From Yersinia hibernica (lineage in GTDB: Bacteria > Pseudomonadota > Gammaproteobacteria > Enterobacterales > Enterobacteriaceae), in NCBI RefSeq assembly GCF_004124235.1, contig NZ_CP032487.1, positions 1,178,001-1,242,000 of the forward strand: a stretch of 64,000 nucleotides of DNA, given 5' to 3'. Both the position numbers and the translations under genes were made by a program. A model generated the notes under the pieces. The model saw only the letters and a program-made list of their open reading frames with translations. It was not told the DNA's origin and searched no databases. Positions within the stretch are counted from its first letter, which is position 1. The number at the start of each line of letters is the position of its first letter. This document shows positions 18,674-27,602 of this stretch, one piece after another.

Positions 18674-20359
18674 ATGAAAACGCTACTAATAATAGACAGT
18701 TCGCTCGGGCAGGCCAGAGGCCACCTTGCGTCACTGATGCTGGGCGCTGCGGCAGCAAAAGCTGGGCTGAGCTGGGTTGATAACGCGGCTGATGCAGAAC
18801 TGGTGATTGTGGCCGGGCAATCAGCTCCAGCTGACAGTGCGCTGAACGGCAAAAAAGTCTATGTCGGTGAGGTGGAAAAAGCGGTGCGGGACCCTGAGGG
18901 CTTCTTAGCTCAGGCGATGGCTCAGGCAAAACCTTATCAAGTCGCAGTTACTGCTAGCCCAGCAACATCGTCAGCAACTGGCCCCAAACGCATTGTGGCA
19001 ATCACGGCTTGCCCAACCGGTGTGGCTCACACCTTTATGGCGGCTGAAGCTATTGAAAGTGAAGCGAAAAAACGTGGCTGGTGGGTGAAAGTTGAAACCC
19101 GTGGCTCGGTGGGCGCTGGCAACGCGATTACCCCCGAAGAAGTGGCCGCGGCAGATTTAGTGATTGTGGCGGCTGACATCGAAGTGGACTTGGATAAGTT
19201 TGCTGGCAAACCAATGTATCGCACCACCACCGGTTTAGCCCTGAAGAAAACCATGCAGGAGCTGGACAAAGCGCTGGTGGAAGCTGAAGTTTATCAGCCG
19301 AAAACGGGCAGCAGCGCCGGCACGAAAAAAGCAGAAACCGGTGGTCCATATCGCCACCTGTTGACCGGTGTGTCTTACATGTTGCCCATGGTGGTTGCCG
19401 GCGGCTTGTGTATTGCGCTGTCATTCGTCTTCGGTATCAAAGCATTTGAAGTTAAAGGCACACTGGCTGCGGCCTTGATGCAAATTGGTGGCGGTTCGGC
19501 ATTCGCCCTGATGGTGCCGGTGTTGGCCGGTTTTATCGCCTTCTCCATTGCTGACCGTCCGGGTCTGACACCGGGTTTGATTGGCGGTATGTTAGCGGTA
19601 AGTACCGGTGCGGGCTTCCTCGGCGGTATCATTGCCGGTTTCCTGGCCGGTTACGTCGCCAAAGCTATCAGCACTAAACTGCATTTGCCGCAAAGTATGG
19701 AAGCGCTGAAGCCGATATTGATTATTCCGCTGGTGGCGAGCTTGATTGTCGGCTTGGTGATGATTTATGTGGTCGGTACGCCGGTGGCTAAAATCATGAC
19801 TGGCCTGACTAACTGGCTGCAATCCATGGGTACCGCCAATGCGGTGCTGTTGGGGGCTATCCTTGGTGCGATGATGTGTACCGATATGGGCGGGCCGGTG
19901 AACAAAGCGGCTTATGCCTTTGGTGTCGCGCTGCTGAGTTCGTCAGTTTATGCCCCGATGGCGGCCATTATGGCGGCGGGGATGGTGCCACCGCTGGCGA
20001 TGGGGTTGGCAACACTGCTGGCGCGTCATAAGTTTGACAAAGGCGAGCAAGAGGGGGGCAAGGCCGCGCTGGTACTGGGCTTGTGCTTTATCTCCGAGGG
20101 GGCAATTCCCTTTGCGGCCCGTGACCCAATGCGCGTGTTACCTTGCTGTATTGCCGGTGGCGCATTGACTGGTGCCCTATCTATGGCCTTCGGCGCGCAA
20201 TTGATGGCACCACACGGTGGCCTGTTTGTGCTGTTGATCCCTGGGGCGATTCACCCAGTGCTGTTGTACCTGGTGGCGATTATTGCCGGTACGGTGTTAG
20301 CCGGTGGCCTGTACGCGCTGCTCAAACGCCCGGATGCCGTGGTGGCGAAAGCCGCTTAA
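18674..20359 (+). CDS. fruA: FruA, fructose PTS EIIBC component
   Basis: 561 residues from ATG 18674 (GGAGG five bases upstream; an earlier in-frame ATG six codons before lacks an SD). Order: degenerate IIB-prime domain (about 1-95), active IIB domain (about 103-200) with phosphocysteine C113 in ACPTGVAHTFMAAEA, then the IIC membrane domain (about 225-555) with eight or more helices. It imports and phosphorylates fructose to fructose 1-phosphate. Last gene of fruBKA; strong terminator follows. Confidence 0.97.
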   Translation: MKTLLIIDSSLGQARGHLASLMLGAAAAKAGLSWVDNAADAELVIVAGQSAPADSALNGKKVYVGEVEKAVRDPEGFLAQAMAQAKPYQVAVTASPATSSATGPKRIVAITACPTGVAHTFMAAEAIESEAKKRGWWVKVETRGSVGAGNAITPEEVAAADLVIVAADIEVDLDKFAGKPMYRTTTGLALKKTMQELDKALVEAEVYQPKTGSSAGTKKAETGGPYRHLLTGVSYMLPMVVAGGLCIALSFVFGIKAFEVKGTLAAALMQIGGGSAFALMVPVLAGFIAFSIADRPGLTPGLIGGMLAVSTGAGFLGGIIAGFLAGYVAKAISTKLHLPQSMEALKPILIIPLVASLIVGLVMIYVVGTPVAKIMTGLTNWLQSMGTANAVLLGAILGAMMCTDMGGPVNKAAYAFGVALLSSSVYAPMAAIMAAGMVPPLAMGLATLLARHKFDKGEQEGGKAALVLGLCFISEGAIPFAARDPMRVLPCCIAGGALTGALSMAFGAQLMAPHGGLFVLLIPGAIHPVLLYLVAIIAGTVLAGGLYALLKRPDAVVAKAA

Positions 20360-20382
20360 CGCAGGGGGCAACTGCTTATTAG

Positions 20383-20419
20383 CCATAAAAAAACCGGCCT
20401 TAGTGCCGGTTTTTTATGG
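20383..20419. terminator. Bidirectional terminator between fruA and nfo
   Basis: Stem AAAAAACCGGC / GCCGGTTTTTT with a six-base loop; A and T tracts on both sides suit termination from either strand. Confidence 0.9.
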
Positions 20420-20436
20420 TTCTGACTATCACCCGG

Positions 20437-21282
20437 CTACACTTCAGCCTGCGATTTTAGCCAAGCGATTTCTTCGGCCCAGATATCCGGATTGACGGTT
20501 TCCAGAATGAGCGGAATATTATCAAAACGCGGGTCGCGCATAATATAGCTAAATACTGTGTTGCCGATATTCCCTTCACCCAGGCTGTGATGGCGGTCGA
20601 CACGGCTGTTAAATTCGCTTTTGGCATCATTAAGATGCATGCCGCGCAAATACTGGAAGCCGACGATTTCACCCAGCTGACGGAAAGTATGGTCACAATC
20701 GCCTTCGGTGCGTAAATCATAGCCAGCGGCAAAAGCATGGCAGGTATCAATACAAACGCCTACGCGGCTTTTATCTTCTACCCCTGCAATAATGGCGGCC
20801 AGGTGTTCAAACCGAAAACCAAGATTGCTGCCCTGACCGGCGGTGTTTTCAATTACGGCGGTCACCCCTTCAGTGGCGTCCAGCGCGATATTGATGGATT
20901 CTGCAATGCGCGCCAGACACTTATCTTCATCAATTTGCAGTAAATGGCTGCCGGGATGGAAGTTCAGTAATGACAGCCCCAGTTGCTGGCAGCGCTGTAG
21001 CTCATCGATAAAGGCTTCACGGGATTTCTCCAGCGCCTCAGTAACCGGGTGACCAAGGTTAATCAGATAGCTGTCATGGGGCAGAATTTGGGCTGAGGTA
21101 TAGCCGTATTGCTCACAGGCTTGCTTAAATTTTTCAATAACATCTTCCGCTAACGGCGCGGCGCGCCATTGCCGTTGATTCTTGGTAAACAGGGCAAAGG
21201 CGGTGGCCTCAAGTTCGTGCGCCCGAATCACAGCCTGGTCTACACCACCTGCTGCGCTGACATGTGCACCGACAAATTTCAT
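20437..21282 (-). CDS. nfo: Nfo, endonuclease IV (AP endonuclease)
   Basis: 281 residues from ATG 21282, fixed by AAAGGAG upstream and the conserved start [13 protein letters not shown]; the open frame extends 76 codons further but that part is not Nfo. Zinc-ligand motifs are seen: HPGSH (about 109), [11 protein letters not shown] (about 145), [13 protein letters not shown] (about 178-190), HLNDAK and DRHHSLGEG (about 229) and LETVNP near the C terminus. It cuts DNA at abasic sites and repairs oxidised 3' ends. Convergent with fruA; downstream of yeiH as in E. coli. Confidence 0.97.
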   Translation of the reverse strand: MKFVGAHVSAAGGVDQAVIRAHELEATAFALFTKNQRQWRAAPLAEDVIEKFKQACEQYGYTSAQILPHDSYLINLGHPVTEALEKSREAFIDELQRCQQLGLSLLNFHPGSHLLQIDEDKCLARIAESINIALDATEGVTAVIENTAGQGSNLGFRFEHLAAIIAGVEDKSRVGVCIDTCHAFAAGYDLRTEGDCDHTFRQLGEIVGFQYLRGMHLNDAKSEFNSRVDRHHSLGEGNIGNTVFSYIMRDPRFDNIPLILETVNPDIWAEEIAWLKSQAEV

Positions 21283-21359
21283 TCCATTCTCCTTTGATAA
21301 CCCGCTCATTATGGCATTGATGGCGGCATGATTGAATGGGATAAACTGTGAGCAAAAAA

Positions 21360-21383
21360 ACAGGGCCGCAGTGGCGGCCCTTA
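21360..21383 (-). terminator. yeiH terminator
   Basis: Stem AGGGCCGC / GCGGCCCT; on the minus strand it is followed by TGTTTTTTTG. Located between yeiH and nfo. Confidence 0.82.
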
Positions 21384-21448
21384 CTGACAGACAATGTGAA
21401 AGGAAGAGCGCGTGCCATCGGGGGTACCACACCGGTCGCCACCCGCCC

Positions 21449-22531
21449 TTAACCGGCAATATGCTGCACCAGTAAGTTGATACCGGTCCCGCCGACCAGC
21501 AACCAGACAAACAGCATCAACGCCAGCAGCAGAGGTTTGACACCCGCTTGGCGGATGGAGCCTACATGAGTCGTTAAGCCCAGTGCTGCCATCGCCATCG
21601 CCAGCAAGATGGTGTCCAATGTGATTAGTTGGCTAACCCAAGCTGCTGGCAGTAAATTCAATGAGTTAAAACCGGCCATCAAGATAAATATCACCGCGAA
21701 CCATGGGATGGTGATGGCACTTTTTTCCTGTTTTTCGCCACTATTTTTTACACTGCTGCGGCCCAAATAAGCCGACAATAACAGTAAGAATGGGGCCAGC
21801 ATCATGACGCGGATCATTTTGGTAATGACAGCCGCATTTTCAGCATCAGGGCCAATGGCATGTCCGGCTGCTACCACCTGTGCCACTTCATGAATAGTCG
21901 AGCCGGCAAAGATACCAAAGGTTTCCTGACTAAATGGTAGCCATTGATAATGTAGATTTAGCTGATATAACCAAGGGTAGACAAAAATCGCCAGTGTTCC
22001 GAAAATCACCACTGTCGCGACGGCTACCGCCACTTTGCTGGCATCGGCTTTCAACACCGGCTCGGTCGCCATAATGGCCGCCGCCCCACAAATGCTACTG
22101 CCGGCACCAATTAACATCACGGTTTGCTGGTCAAGACCAAACACGCGTTTCCCCAGCCAGCAGGCCAATATAAAGGTTGAGCTGAGGGTTAATAGGTCAA
22201 TAATCATCCCGGTTGCGCCCACGTCGGCCACTTGCTGGAAGGTGAGCCGGAAGCCATACAAAATGATGCCCAAGCGCAGTAAATGTTGTTTGGCGAGCAC
22301 CACCCCGTCAGCGCAAACCGGTTGTACCCAGGGGTACAAAGTGTTGCCCACCACAATGCCGAATAGAATTGCCAGGGTCAGCGCCCCGAGCCCCATGTCG
22401 ATAAACCACGGCATGTCACCGACGGTGAGCGCTAACCCAGTTATCACACCAGTCAATACCAAACCCGGAATATAGCGGAACAGAGCCGGTAGTTGTGGTC
22501 GAGAGAGTGTTTTAATATGAGAAGTCGCCAT
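21449..22531 (-). CDS. yeiH: YeiH, putative sulfate exporter family membrane protein
   Basis: 360 residues with about ten membrane helices; UPF0324/YeiH family. Recognisable blocks: [33 protein letters not shown] (about 140-157), [15 protein letters not shown] (about 210) and [13 protein letters not shown] near the end. Family members are called sulfate exporters, but the substrate is not proven here. Order yeiE-yeiH-nfo follows E. coli, where the LysR protein YeiE controls sulfite or lysine linked responses and is divergent to yeiH. Here two small ORFs lie between yeiH and yeiE. Confidence 0.92.
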   Translation of the reverse strand: MATSHIKTLSRPQLPALFRYIPGLVLTGVITGLALTVGDMPWFIDMGLGALTLAILFGIVVGNTLYPWVQPVCADGVVLAKQHLLRLGIILYGFRLTFQQVADVGATGMIIDLLTLSSTFILACWLGKRVFGLDQQTVMLIGAGSSICGAAAIMATEPVLKADASKVAVAVATVVIFGTLAIFVYPWLYQLNLHYQWLPFSQETFGIFAGSTIHEVAQVVAAGHAIGPDAENAAVITKMIRVMMLAPFLLLLSAYLGRSSVKNSGEKQEKSAITIPWFAVIFILMAGFNSLNLLPAAWVSQLITLDTILLAMAMAALGLTTHVGSIRQAGVKPLLLALMLFVWLLVGGTGINLLVQHIAG

Positions 22532-22855
22532 GTTTATATCCTGTGTCCTGTAAAGATTGCGTACAGTTTACCCAGCTTAGCTATAATAGATAAATTCATT
22601 ATATATTTATAATCAATCTATATAAGTGGTAAGTGGCAGCAAGAGGGGGCTGAAGCATCGGTGATGCTGATTGATCAGTGGTGTAGTGGTGGCGAAAGGG
22701 GGGGGACTGGCGGCTGGCAGCACCAGAAATTAATATATATTAAAATTTATTATTCATAATTGATGCATTAAGAATAAGTTAAATGCATCTTTATCTGTGT
22801 TCCAGTGGATGCTGTGAATATAATGTTCTTGAATACGCATTAAGGAGAGATAAAT
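22532..22855. other. AT-rich upstream region of yeiH (324 bp)
   Basis: Includes dyads of A and T (for example ATTCATTATATATTTATAAT near 22597-22616) that could hold the yeiH promoter and YeiE or another LysR site, and a G-run near 22700. No defined operator. Confidence 0.4.
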
Positions 22856-22915
22856 ATGGCTAGCAGCAAGAGTACATTGTATATCATGGTTTTTTATCAT
22901 AAAAAATCCTTTTAG
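22856..22915 (+). CDS. Candidate 19-residue small ORF (leader-like)
   Basis: ATG at 22856 is preceded by AAGGAGAG with ideal spacing, one of the best SDs in the window. It reads MASSKSTLYIMVFYHKKSF and stops. Two small hairpins overlap and follow its end: GGTTTTTTAT / ATAAAAAATCC, and ATCCTTTTAGGAT. It may be a leader peptide or a free-standing small protein for the membrane-protein gene 90 bases downstream. Only the SD and spacing support it; I know no homologue. Confidence 0.4.
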   Translation: MASSKSTLYIMVFYHKKSF

Positions 22916-23005
22916 GATGATTAAGGTAGAATATTTCTCATTGGTGTTTATATGAAATAAATCATAATATAGTTATCAATCATGATTGTAGCGTAGAATA
23001 TTAAT

Positions 23006-23296
23006 ATGAAAAAAGTTAAAGTTGAAAAATCGCTATGGTTGATTTTGATAATAGCCACAATAATTTATTTGATTGTGCCACCTTATTTGCTGGGTTACTT
23101 TTTCAAGTTATATAACTTGAATCCTTTCCATATTGCTCCATTGCCACATTTTAACCCATTTAAGAGTGAGCGCGGAATTCCATTGCGCCAAACATTCAGT
23201 TACTTGCTGGCTATCTGGCTGATTCTTAACGTGGTTATTGGTGTTATTGCCGCCATTATTTACCGTCTGTGTCGGCGCAAAAATGCCAATGAATAG
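23006..23296 (+). CDS. Small two-helix membrane protein of unknown function
   Basis: 96 residues. Two hydrophobic segments (about 10-32 and 66-87) separated by a polar loop with FHIAPLPHFNPFKSERG, and a basic tail YRLCRRKNANE, so N-in/C-in topology with an outside loop is likely. The SD is weak (TAGAAT). I do not recognise the family. It lies between yeiH and yeiE in the same direction as yeiE, a position where E. coli has no gene. Codon use looks ordinary for the window though the flanks are AT-rich. Confidence 0.6.
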   Translation: MKKVKVEKSLWLILIIATIIYLIVPPYLLGYFFKLYNLNPFHIAPLPHFNPFKSERGIPLRQTFSYLLAIWLILNVVIGVIAAIIYRLCRRKNANE

Positions 23297-23601
23297 CATT
23301 CTGACGGCTTAAATTCATCCCTGATAGCCTCCAGATTTTACTCAAAGATGTTAATCTTATACGGTCATTGAGGCTATATAATCCTTTCGTCAGCAATTGC
23401 GTTAGCGACTAATATACCCTTCTTACTTGAAGTTGCAGCGCGGTTAACCGTGGTGGTTCATCTGGGGCTTTGGCCGGTGTTGATACGCCGGGCTTGCTAG
23501 CTGCAACTCCAATTACTTTGGGTAAACGTTTGCTCTTCTCAGCCAGCAACTGACGAGCGGAGTGATGGTAGCGTCCTCCATTTTTCACTACAGAGACCGT
23601 T
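23297..23601. other. Intergenic region before yeiE (305 bp)
   Basis: Contains an ERIC-like element with a non-ERIC centre (23415-23524) and the yeiE upstream region. Confidence 0.5.
23415..23524. repeat. ERIC-ended element with an unrelated centre
   Basis: Terminal inverted repeats TACCC ... CTTGAAGTTGCAG and CTGCAACTCCAATTACTTT then GGGTA match ERIC ends. The central 60 bases do not resemble the ERIC core. Confidence 0.65.
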
Positions 23602-24474
23602 ATGCACATAACCTTACGTCAACTTGAAGTCTTTACTGAGGTGCTAAAAAGCGGTTCTACGACCCAGGCATCGGTTGTGCTCGCGCTTTCACAATCGGCA
23701 GTCAGCGCAGCGTTGGCGGATTTGGAAGGGCAATTAGGCGTACAACTTTTTGATAGGGTCGGTAAGCGTTTAGTTACCAATGAACATGGGCGATTGCTTT
23801 ATCCCAAAGCACTCGCGCTGCTTGAACAGGCGATTGAAATTGAACAACTTTTCTTACAAGACTTAGGCGCATTGCGCATCGCCGCCAGCAGCACTATCGG
23901 CAACTATATGTTGCCGGGTATGATTGCCAAATACCGCCGTGACTTCCCCGGTACGCCATTGGAGCTGAATATTGGTAACACTCAGGATGTGATTGAAGCG
24001 GTGGCTGATTTTCGCGGCGACCTTGGGTTGATTGAAGGGCCATGCCATATGCCCGAGTTGATGACACAAGCCTGGCTGCACGATGAACTGGTGGTGTTTG
24101 CCGCCCCGGATAATCCATTGTGCCATAAAATGCTGACATTAGAGGAACTTGCCGAGGCCGAGTGGATTTTACGTGAGCGAGGTTCGGGTACTCGCGAGGT
24201 ACTGGATCACTTATTGCTGGCAAAATTGCCGCATTTTAAATTGGTCATGGAACTGGGGAATTCTGAGGCCATCAAGCGGGCGGTGCGCTATGGTATGGGC
24301 ATCAGTTGTTTGTCGCGCCGGGTGATTGCCGACCAACTGGCCAGCGGTGAATTGACTGAGCTTAATATTGCGTTGCCACCGCTTATCAGGACGTTGTATC
24401 TGATTCATCATCGGCAAAAACATATCTCCAATGCGTTGCAGCGCTTTCTCAGCTATTGTCAAGAAGAGTCCTAA
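23602..24474 (+). CDS. yeiE: YeiE, LysR-family transcriptional regulator
   Basis: 290 residues. N-terminal winged helix (about 1-65) [20 protein letters not shown] with [20 protein letters not shown] as the helix-turn-helix, then a CysB/CbbR-like effector domain (about 90-290) with [15 protein letters not shown] and [13 protein letters not shown]. Related to CysB and Cbl; E. coli YeiE acts on genes near it (yeiH, lysP region) and on sulfite response. Location next to yeiH and lysP is conserved. ATG 23602 preceded by GAGACC, a moderate SD. Confidence 0.92.
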   Translation: MHITLRQLEVFTEVLKSGSTTQASVVLALSQSAVSAALADLEGQLGVQLFDRVGKRLVTNEHGRLLYPKALALLEQAIEIEQLFLQDLGALRIAASSTIGNYMLPGMIAKYRRDFPGTPLELNIGNTQDVIEAVADFRGDLGLIEGPCHMPELMTQAWLHDELVVFAAPDNPLCHKMLTLEELAEAEWILRERGSGTREVLDHLLLAKLPHFKLVMELGNSEAIKRAVRYGMGISCLSRRVIADQLASGELTELNIALPPLIRTLYLIHHRQKHISNALQRFLSYCQEES

Positions 24475-24545
24475 ATCGGCGGTTGTTATCAAAGTGTATT
24501 AGCGGTATGCGCCCGTGGGTTCTAAGTGTTTTCCACCACTGAAAA

Positions 24546-24592
24546 GGGCTATGACGGTCAAAATAGCCCGCGAGTGTCAGTTTTTTCTGACA
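24546..24592. other. Two stem-loops between yeiE and lysP
   Basis: Stem 1: GGGCTAT (24546-24552) with ATAGCCC (24563-24569). Stem 2: TGTCAG-TTTTTT-CTGACA (24575-24592). Both are perfect. The first could end the yeiE transcript; neither has a strong T-tract after it. Confidence 0.55.
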
Positions 24593-24665
24593 ATTGAGCT
24601 TTTGCTAATAATTGGGCCGTTATCATGAAGGTATCTTATATCAGCGCATTGTTACTATCCGAGAC

Positions 24666-24699
24666 GGTGGGATTTGTTACAATCCCGCCTTATTTTTTA
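24666..24699 (+). terminator. Terminator-like hairpin in front of lysP
   Basis: Stem GGTGGGATT / AATCCCGCC (nine pairs), six-base loop, then TTATTTTTTA. It ends 19 bases before the lysP start codon, so it is either the yeiE terminator placed very late or an attenuator in the lysP leader. Confidence 0.75.
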
Positions 24700-24718
24700 A
24701 GGGTGAATTAGGGTAATA

Positions 24719-26245
24719 ATGACTCAGCAAAATACTAAAATCCCAGTGCAGCAGGGTGCGCAGCGCTTACGCCGAGAACTGAAATCACGGCATTTAGCCA
24801 TGATTGCTATCGGTGGCTCTATTGGTACCGGTCTATTTGTGGCCTCAGGGGCGACGGTATCTCAGGCCGGCCCAGGGGGAGCATTGCTCTCCTATGCATT
24901 GATTGGCCTGATGGTTTATTTCTTGATGACCAGCTTGGGCGAATTAGCAGCCTTTATGCCGGTGTCCGGCTCATTTTCGACTTACGGCTCAAAATATGTG
25001 GAGGAGGGCTTCGGCTTTGCTCTGGGTTGGAACTACTGGTACAACTGGGCGGTAACTATCGCCGTTGACTTGGTGGCCGCGCAATTGGTCATGAATTACT
25101 GGTTCCCCGACACCCCAGGCTGGATCTGGAGTGCTTTGTTCCTCGCCCTGATGTTTTTACTAAATTGGATATCAGTAAAAGGCTTTGGTGAGGCGGAATA
25201 TTGGTTCTCTCTGATTAAAGTCACCACTGTTGTTATCTTCATCATTGTTGGTGTGATGATGATTAGCGGCATCATGAAAGGCGGCGAGAGTGCCGGGTGG
25301 CACAACTGGACCATCGGCGATGCCCCATTTGCCGGTGGTTTCTCGGCGATGATTGGGGTGGCGATGATTGTGGGCTTCTCCTTCCAAGGGACTGAGCTGA
25401 TTGGTATTGCTGCCGGCGAATCAAAAGATCCGGGCAAGAATATTCCGCGCGCAGTGCGCAAGGTGTTCTGGCGTATTCTGCTGTTCTATATCTTCGCGAT
25501 TCTGATTATCAGCCTGATTATTCCGTATACTGACCCAAGTCTGTTACGTAATGATGTGAAAGATATCAGTGTTAGCCCATTCACCTTGGTGTTCCAGAAT
25601 GCCGGTCTGTTGTCAGCTGCCGCGGTGATGAATGCGGTTATTCTGACGGCGGTATTGTCAGCCGGTAACTCAGGGATGTATGCCTCAACCCGCATGCTGT
25701 TTACTCTGGCATCAGAGGGCAAAGCACCGCGTATTTTTGCCAAACTTTCTCAGGGCGGTGTGCCGCGCAATGCGCTGTATGCCACCACCGTGGTCGCGGG
25801 TTTGTGCTTCTTAAGCTCTATGTTTGGTAACCAAACTGTCTACTTGTGGCTGCTCAATACCTCCGGTATGACTGGCTTTATTGCCTGGTTGGGGATTGCT
25901 ATCAGTCACTACCGTTTCCGTCGGGGCTATATGATGCAAGGCCGCAATTTGAACGATTTACCCTATCAGTCCGGTTTCTTCCCGCTGGGGCCTATTTTTG
26001 CCTTTATTCTGTGCTTAATCATTACATTAGGCCAAAACTATCAGGCATTCCTGCAAGACCGTATTGATTGGTATGGTGTGACGGCGACTTATATCGGTAT
26101 TCCATTGTTCTTGGTTATCTGGTTTGGCTATAAGCTGAGCCGTGGCACTAAGGTTATCAAGTATAAAGACATGGAATTCCCGAAATGGCGTGATGAGAGC
26201 CAAGAAGAGCAAACAGCGAAAAAAACGGTGCTAATTTCTGACTGA
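24719..26245 (+). CDS. lysP: LysP, lysine-specific permease
   Basis: 508 residues, twelve hydrophobic segments, APC superfamily. Signature AIGGSIGTGLFVASGATVSQAGP (about 30-52) and the SYALIGLMVYFLMTSLGELA block match LysP. In E. coli LysP imports lysine and holds the acid regulator CadC inactive when lysine is low. Expression is controlled by ArgP there. The upstream leader has a terminator-like hairpin (see above). Length is slightly above the E. coli protein (489). Downstream a strong terminator is present. Confidence 0.95.
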   Translation: MTQQNTKIPVQQGAQRLRRELKSRHLAMIAIGGSIGTGLFVASGATVSQAGPGGALLSYALIGLMVYFLMTSLGELAAFMPVSGSFSTYGSKYVEEGFGFALGWNYWYNWAVTIAVDLVAAQLVMNYWFPDTPGWIWSALFLALMFLLNWISVKGFGEAEYWFSLIKVTTVVIFIIVGVMMISGIMKGGESAGWHNWTIGDAPFAGGFSAMIGVAMIVGFSFQGTELIGIAAGESKDPGKNIPRAVRKVFWRILLFYIFAILIISLIIPYTDPSLLRNDVKDISVSPFTLVFQNAGLLSAAAVMNAVILTAVLSAGNSGMYASTRMLFTLASEGKAPRIFAKLSQGGVPRNALYATTVVAGLCFLSSMFGNQTVYLWLLNTSGMTGFIAWLGIAISHYRFRRGYMMQGRNLNDLPYQSGFFPLGPIFAFILCLIITLGQNYQAFLQDRIDWYGVTATYIGIPLFLVIWFGYKLSRGTKVIKYKDMEFPKWRDESQEEQTAKKTVLISD

Positions 26246-26263
26246 CACTGTGCTGCAGTAATC

Positions 26264-26293
26264 AAAGGGCGATAATCATATCGCCCTTTTTTA
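26264..26293 (+). terminator. lysP terminator
   Basis: Stem AAAGGGCGATA / TATCGCCCTTT with ATCA loop followed by TTTATG, 18 bases after the lysP stop. Confidence 0.9.
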
Positions 26294-26453
26294 TGGTAAT
26301 GATCTGGTGATTATTTGAACAATATTAAGCAAATAATTTCGCTGACTTCCCGCCATTTCCCTCCTAACATCATGGGTTCGATTGACCATACTGATTAAAT
26401 AATATTATAAAATAAGCGGTTACAAAAATTGATATCAAATAACTTATAGCAAT

Positions 26454-26472
26454 CTTATTGATAAGTATTATC
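26454..26472. promoter_or_regulatory. Fur box before the iron-siderophore cluster
   Basis: CTTATTGATAAGTATTATC matches 14 of 19 positions of the Fur consensus GATAATGATAATCATTATC. It lies 48 bases before the permease start. Confidence 0.65.
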
Positions 26473-26519
26473 GTTTGCTTTATTGTTAGCGTTATATCAA
26501 TACTCAGCCGTAGAAATAA

Positions 26520-27602
26520 ATGAGTGCATCCACTGAAGCCATGACAAAAACATCTTATCAAGCTGATGCGACTGTCATGAGGCGTTATAAGAATATCGTG
26601 CGCCACCGTTTGCTCATCATTGGGGGGTTGGTATTCGCCATTTTGGGGTGTTTGTTACTGGATTTCACCCTCGGGCCATCAGGTCTGACACTGCCAGCCT
26701 TGTGGCAGACATTACTTGACCCGGCCAGTGCCGCGGCCGGTACTCGGGTTATCGTCTGGGATATCCGCTTACCCTACGCCTTGATGGCGGTGGTGATTGG
26801 TTTATCACTCGGGCTTGCGGGGGCGGAGATGCAAACCATCCTGAATAACCCGCTGGCGAGTCCTTTTACCCTTGGTGTGTCTTCCGCTGCGGCATTCGGG
26901 GCGGCACTGGCGATTGTCTTAGGAATGGGCATTCCGGGCGTGCCAGATCAGTGGGTTATTTCAGTGAATGCCTTTATTTTTGCCCTATTTGCCGCGCTGA
27001 TGCTTGATGGGATCACGCGTTGGACGCGGGTTGCCACCGCGGGTGTTGTGCTGTTTGGTATTGCGTTGGTCTTTACTTTCAATGCATTGGTCTCAATGAT
27101 GCAGTTCATCGCCAGCGAAGATACGCTACAAGGTCTGGTGTTCTGGACCATGGGCAGTTTGGCCCGCGCTTCATGGGGCAAATTGGGCATCATGCTGGCG
27201 GTGTTTGCCCTGCTATTGCCTTGGTCGATGATGAGTGCGTGGAAACTCACGGCGCTGCGCTTAGGTGAAGACCGGGCGATAAGTTTTGGTATTGATGTGC
27301 GGCGCTTGCGCTTGGGAACATTGTTGCGCATCAGTATGTTATCAGCATTGGCGGTGGCTTTTGTCGGCCCCATTGGATTTATTGGCTTAGTGGCTCCCCA
27401 TATTGCGCGCATGATTTTTGGTGAAGACCACCGTTTTTATCTGCCGGCCAGCGCCCTGATTGGTGCACTGGTGCTGTCGATGGCGTCGATTGCCTCGAAA
27501 AACCTGATTCCGGGCGTCATCATTCCGGTCGGGATTGTCACCTCGCTGGTGGGGGTGCCATTCTTCCTCAGTATCATTTTGCGTCATAGGGGGAATGTAT
27601 GA
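26520..27602 (+). CDS. FecCD-type iron-siderophore ABC transporter permease
   Basis: 360 residues, about nine helices, BtuC/FecCD family. Signature stretches: WDIRLPYALMAVVIGLSLGL, AGAEMQTILNNPLASPFTLG (about 101-120) and FVGPIGFIGLVAPHIARMIF (about 284-303), the last forming the ATPase-contact loop. It likely works as a homodimer, since no second permease gene follows. Its stop overlaps the next start (ATGA). A Fur box precedes it. Start is uncertain: three in-frame ATGs occur within 60 bases and none has a good SD; the first is used. Confidence 0.88.
   Translation: MSASTEAMTKTSYQADATVMRRYKNIVRHRLLIIGGLVFAILGCLLLDFTLGPSGLTLPALWQTLLDPASAAAGTRVIVWDIRLPYALMAVVIGLSLGLAGAEMQTILNNPLASPFTLGVSSAAAFGAALAIVLGMGIPGVPDQWVISVNAFIFALFAALMLDGITRWTRVATAGVVLFGIALVFTFNALVSMMQFIASEDTLQGLVFWTMGSLARASWGKLGIMLAVFALLLPWSMMSAWKLTALRLGEDRAISFGIDVRRLRLGTLLRISMLSALAVAFVGPIGFIGLVAPHIARMIFGEDHRFYLPASALIGALVLSMASIASKNLIPGVIIPVGIVTSLVGVPFFLSIILRHRGNV

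Noticed and set aside
24475..24700. Lysine riboswitch before lysP
   Set aside because: Conserved lysine-riboswitch blocks could not be found; only hairpins are present.
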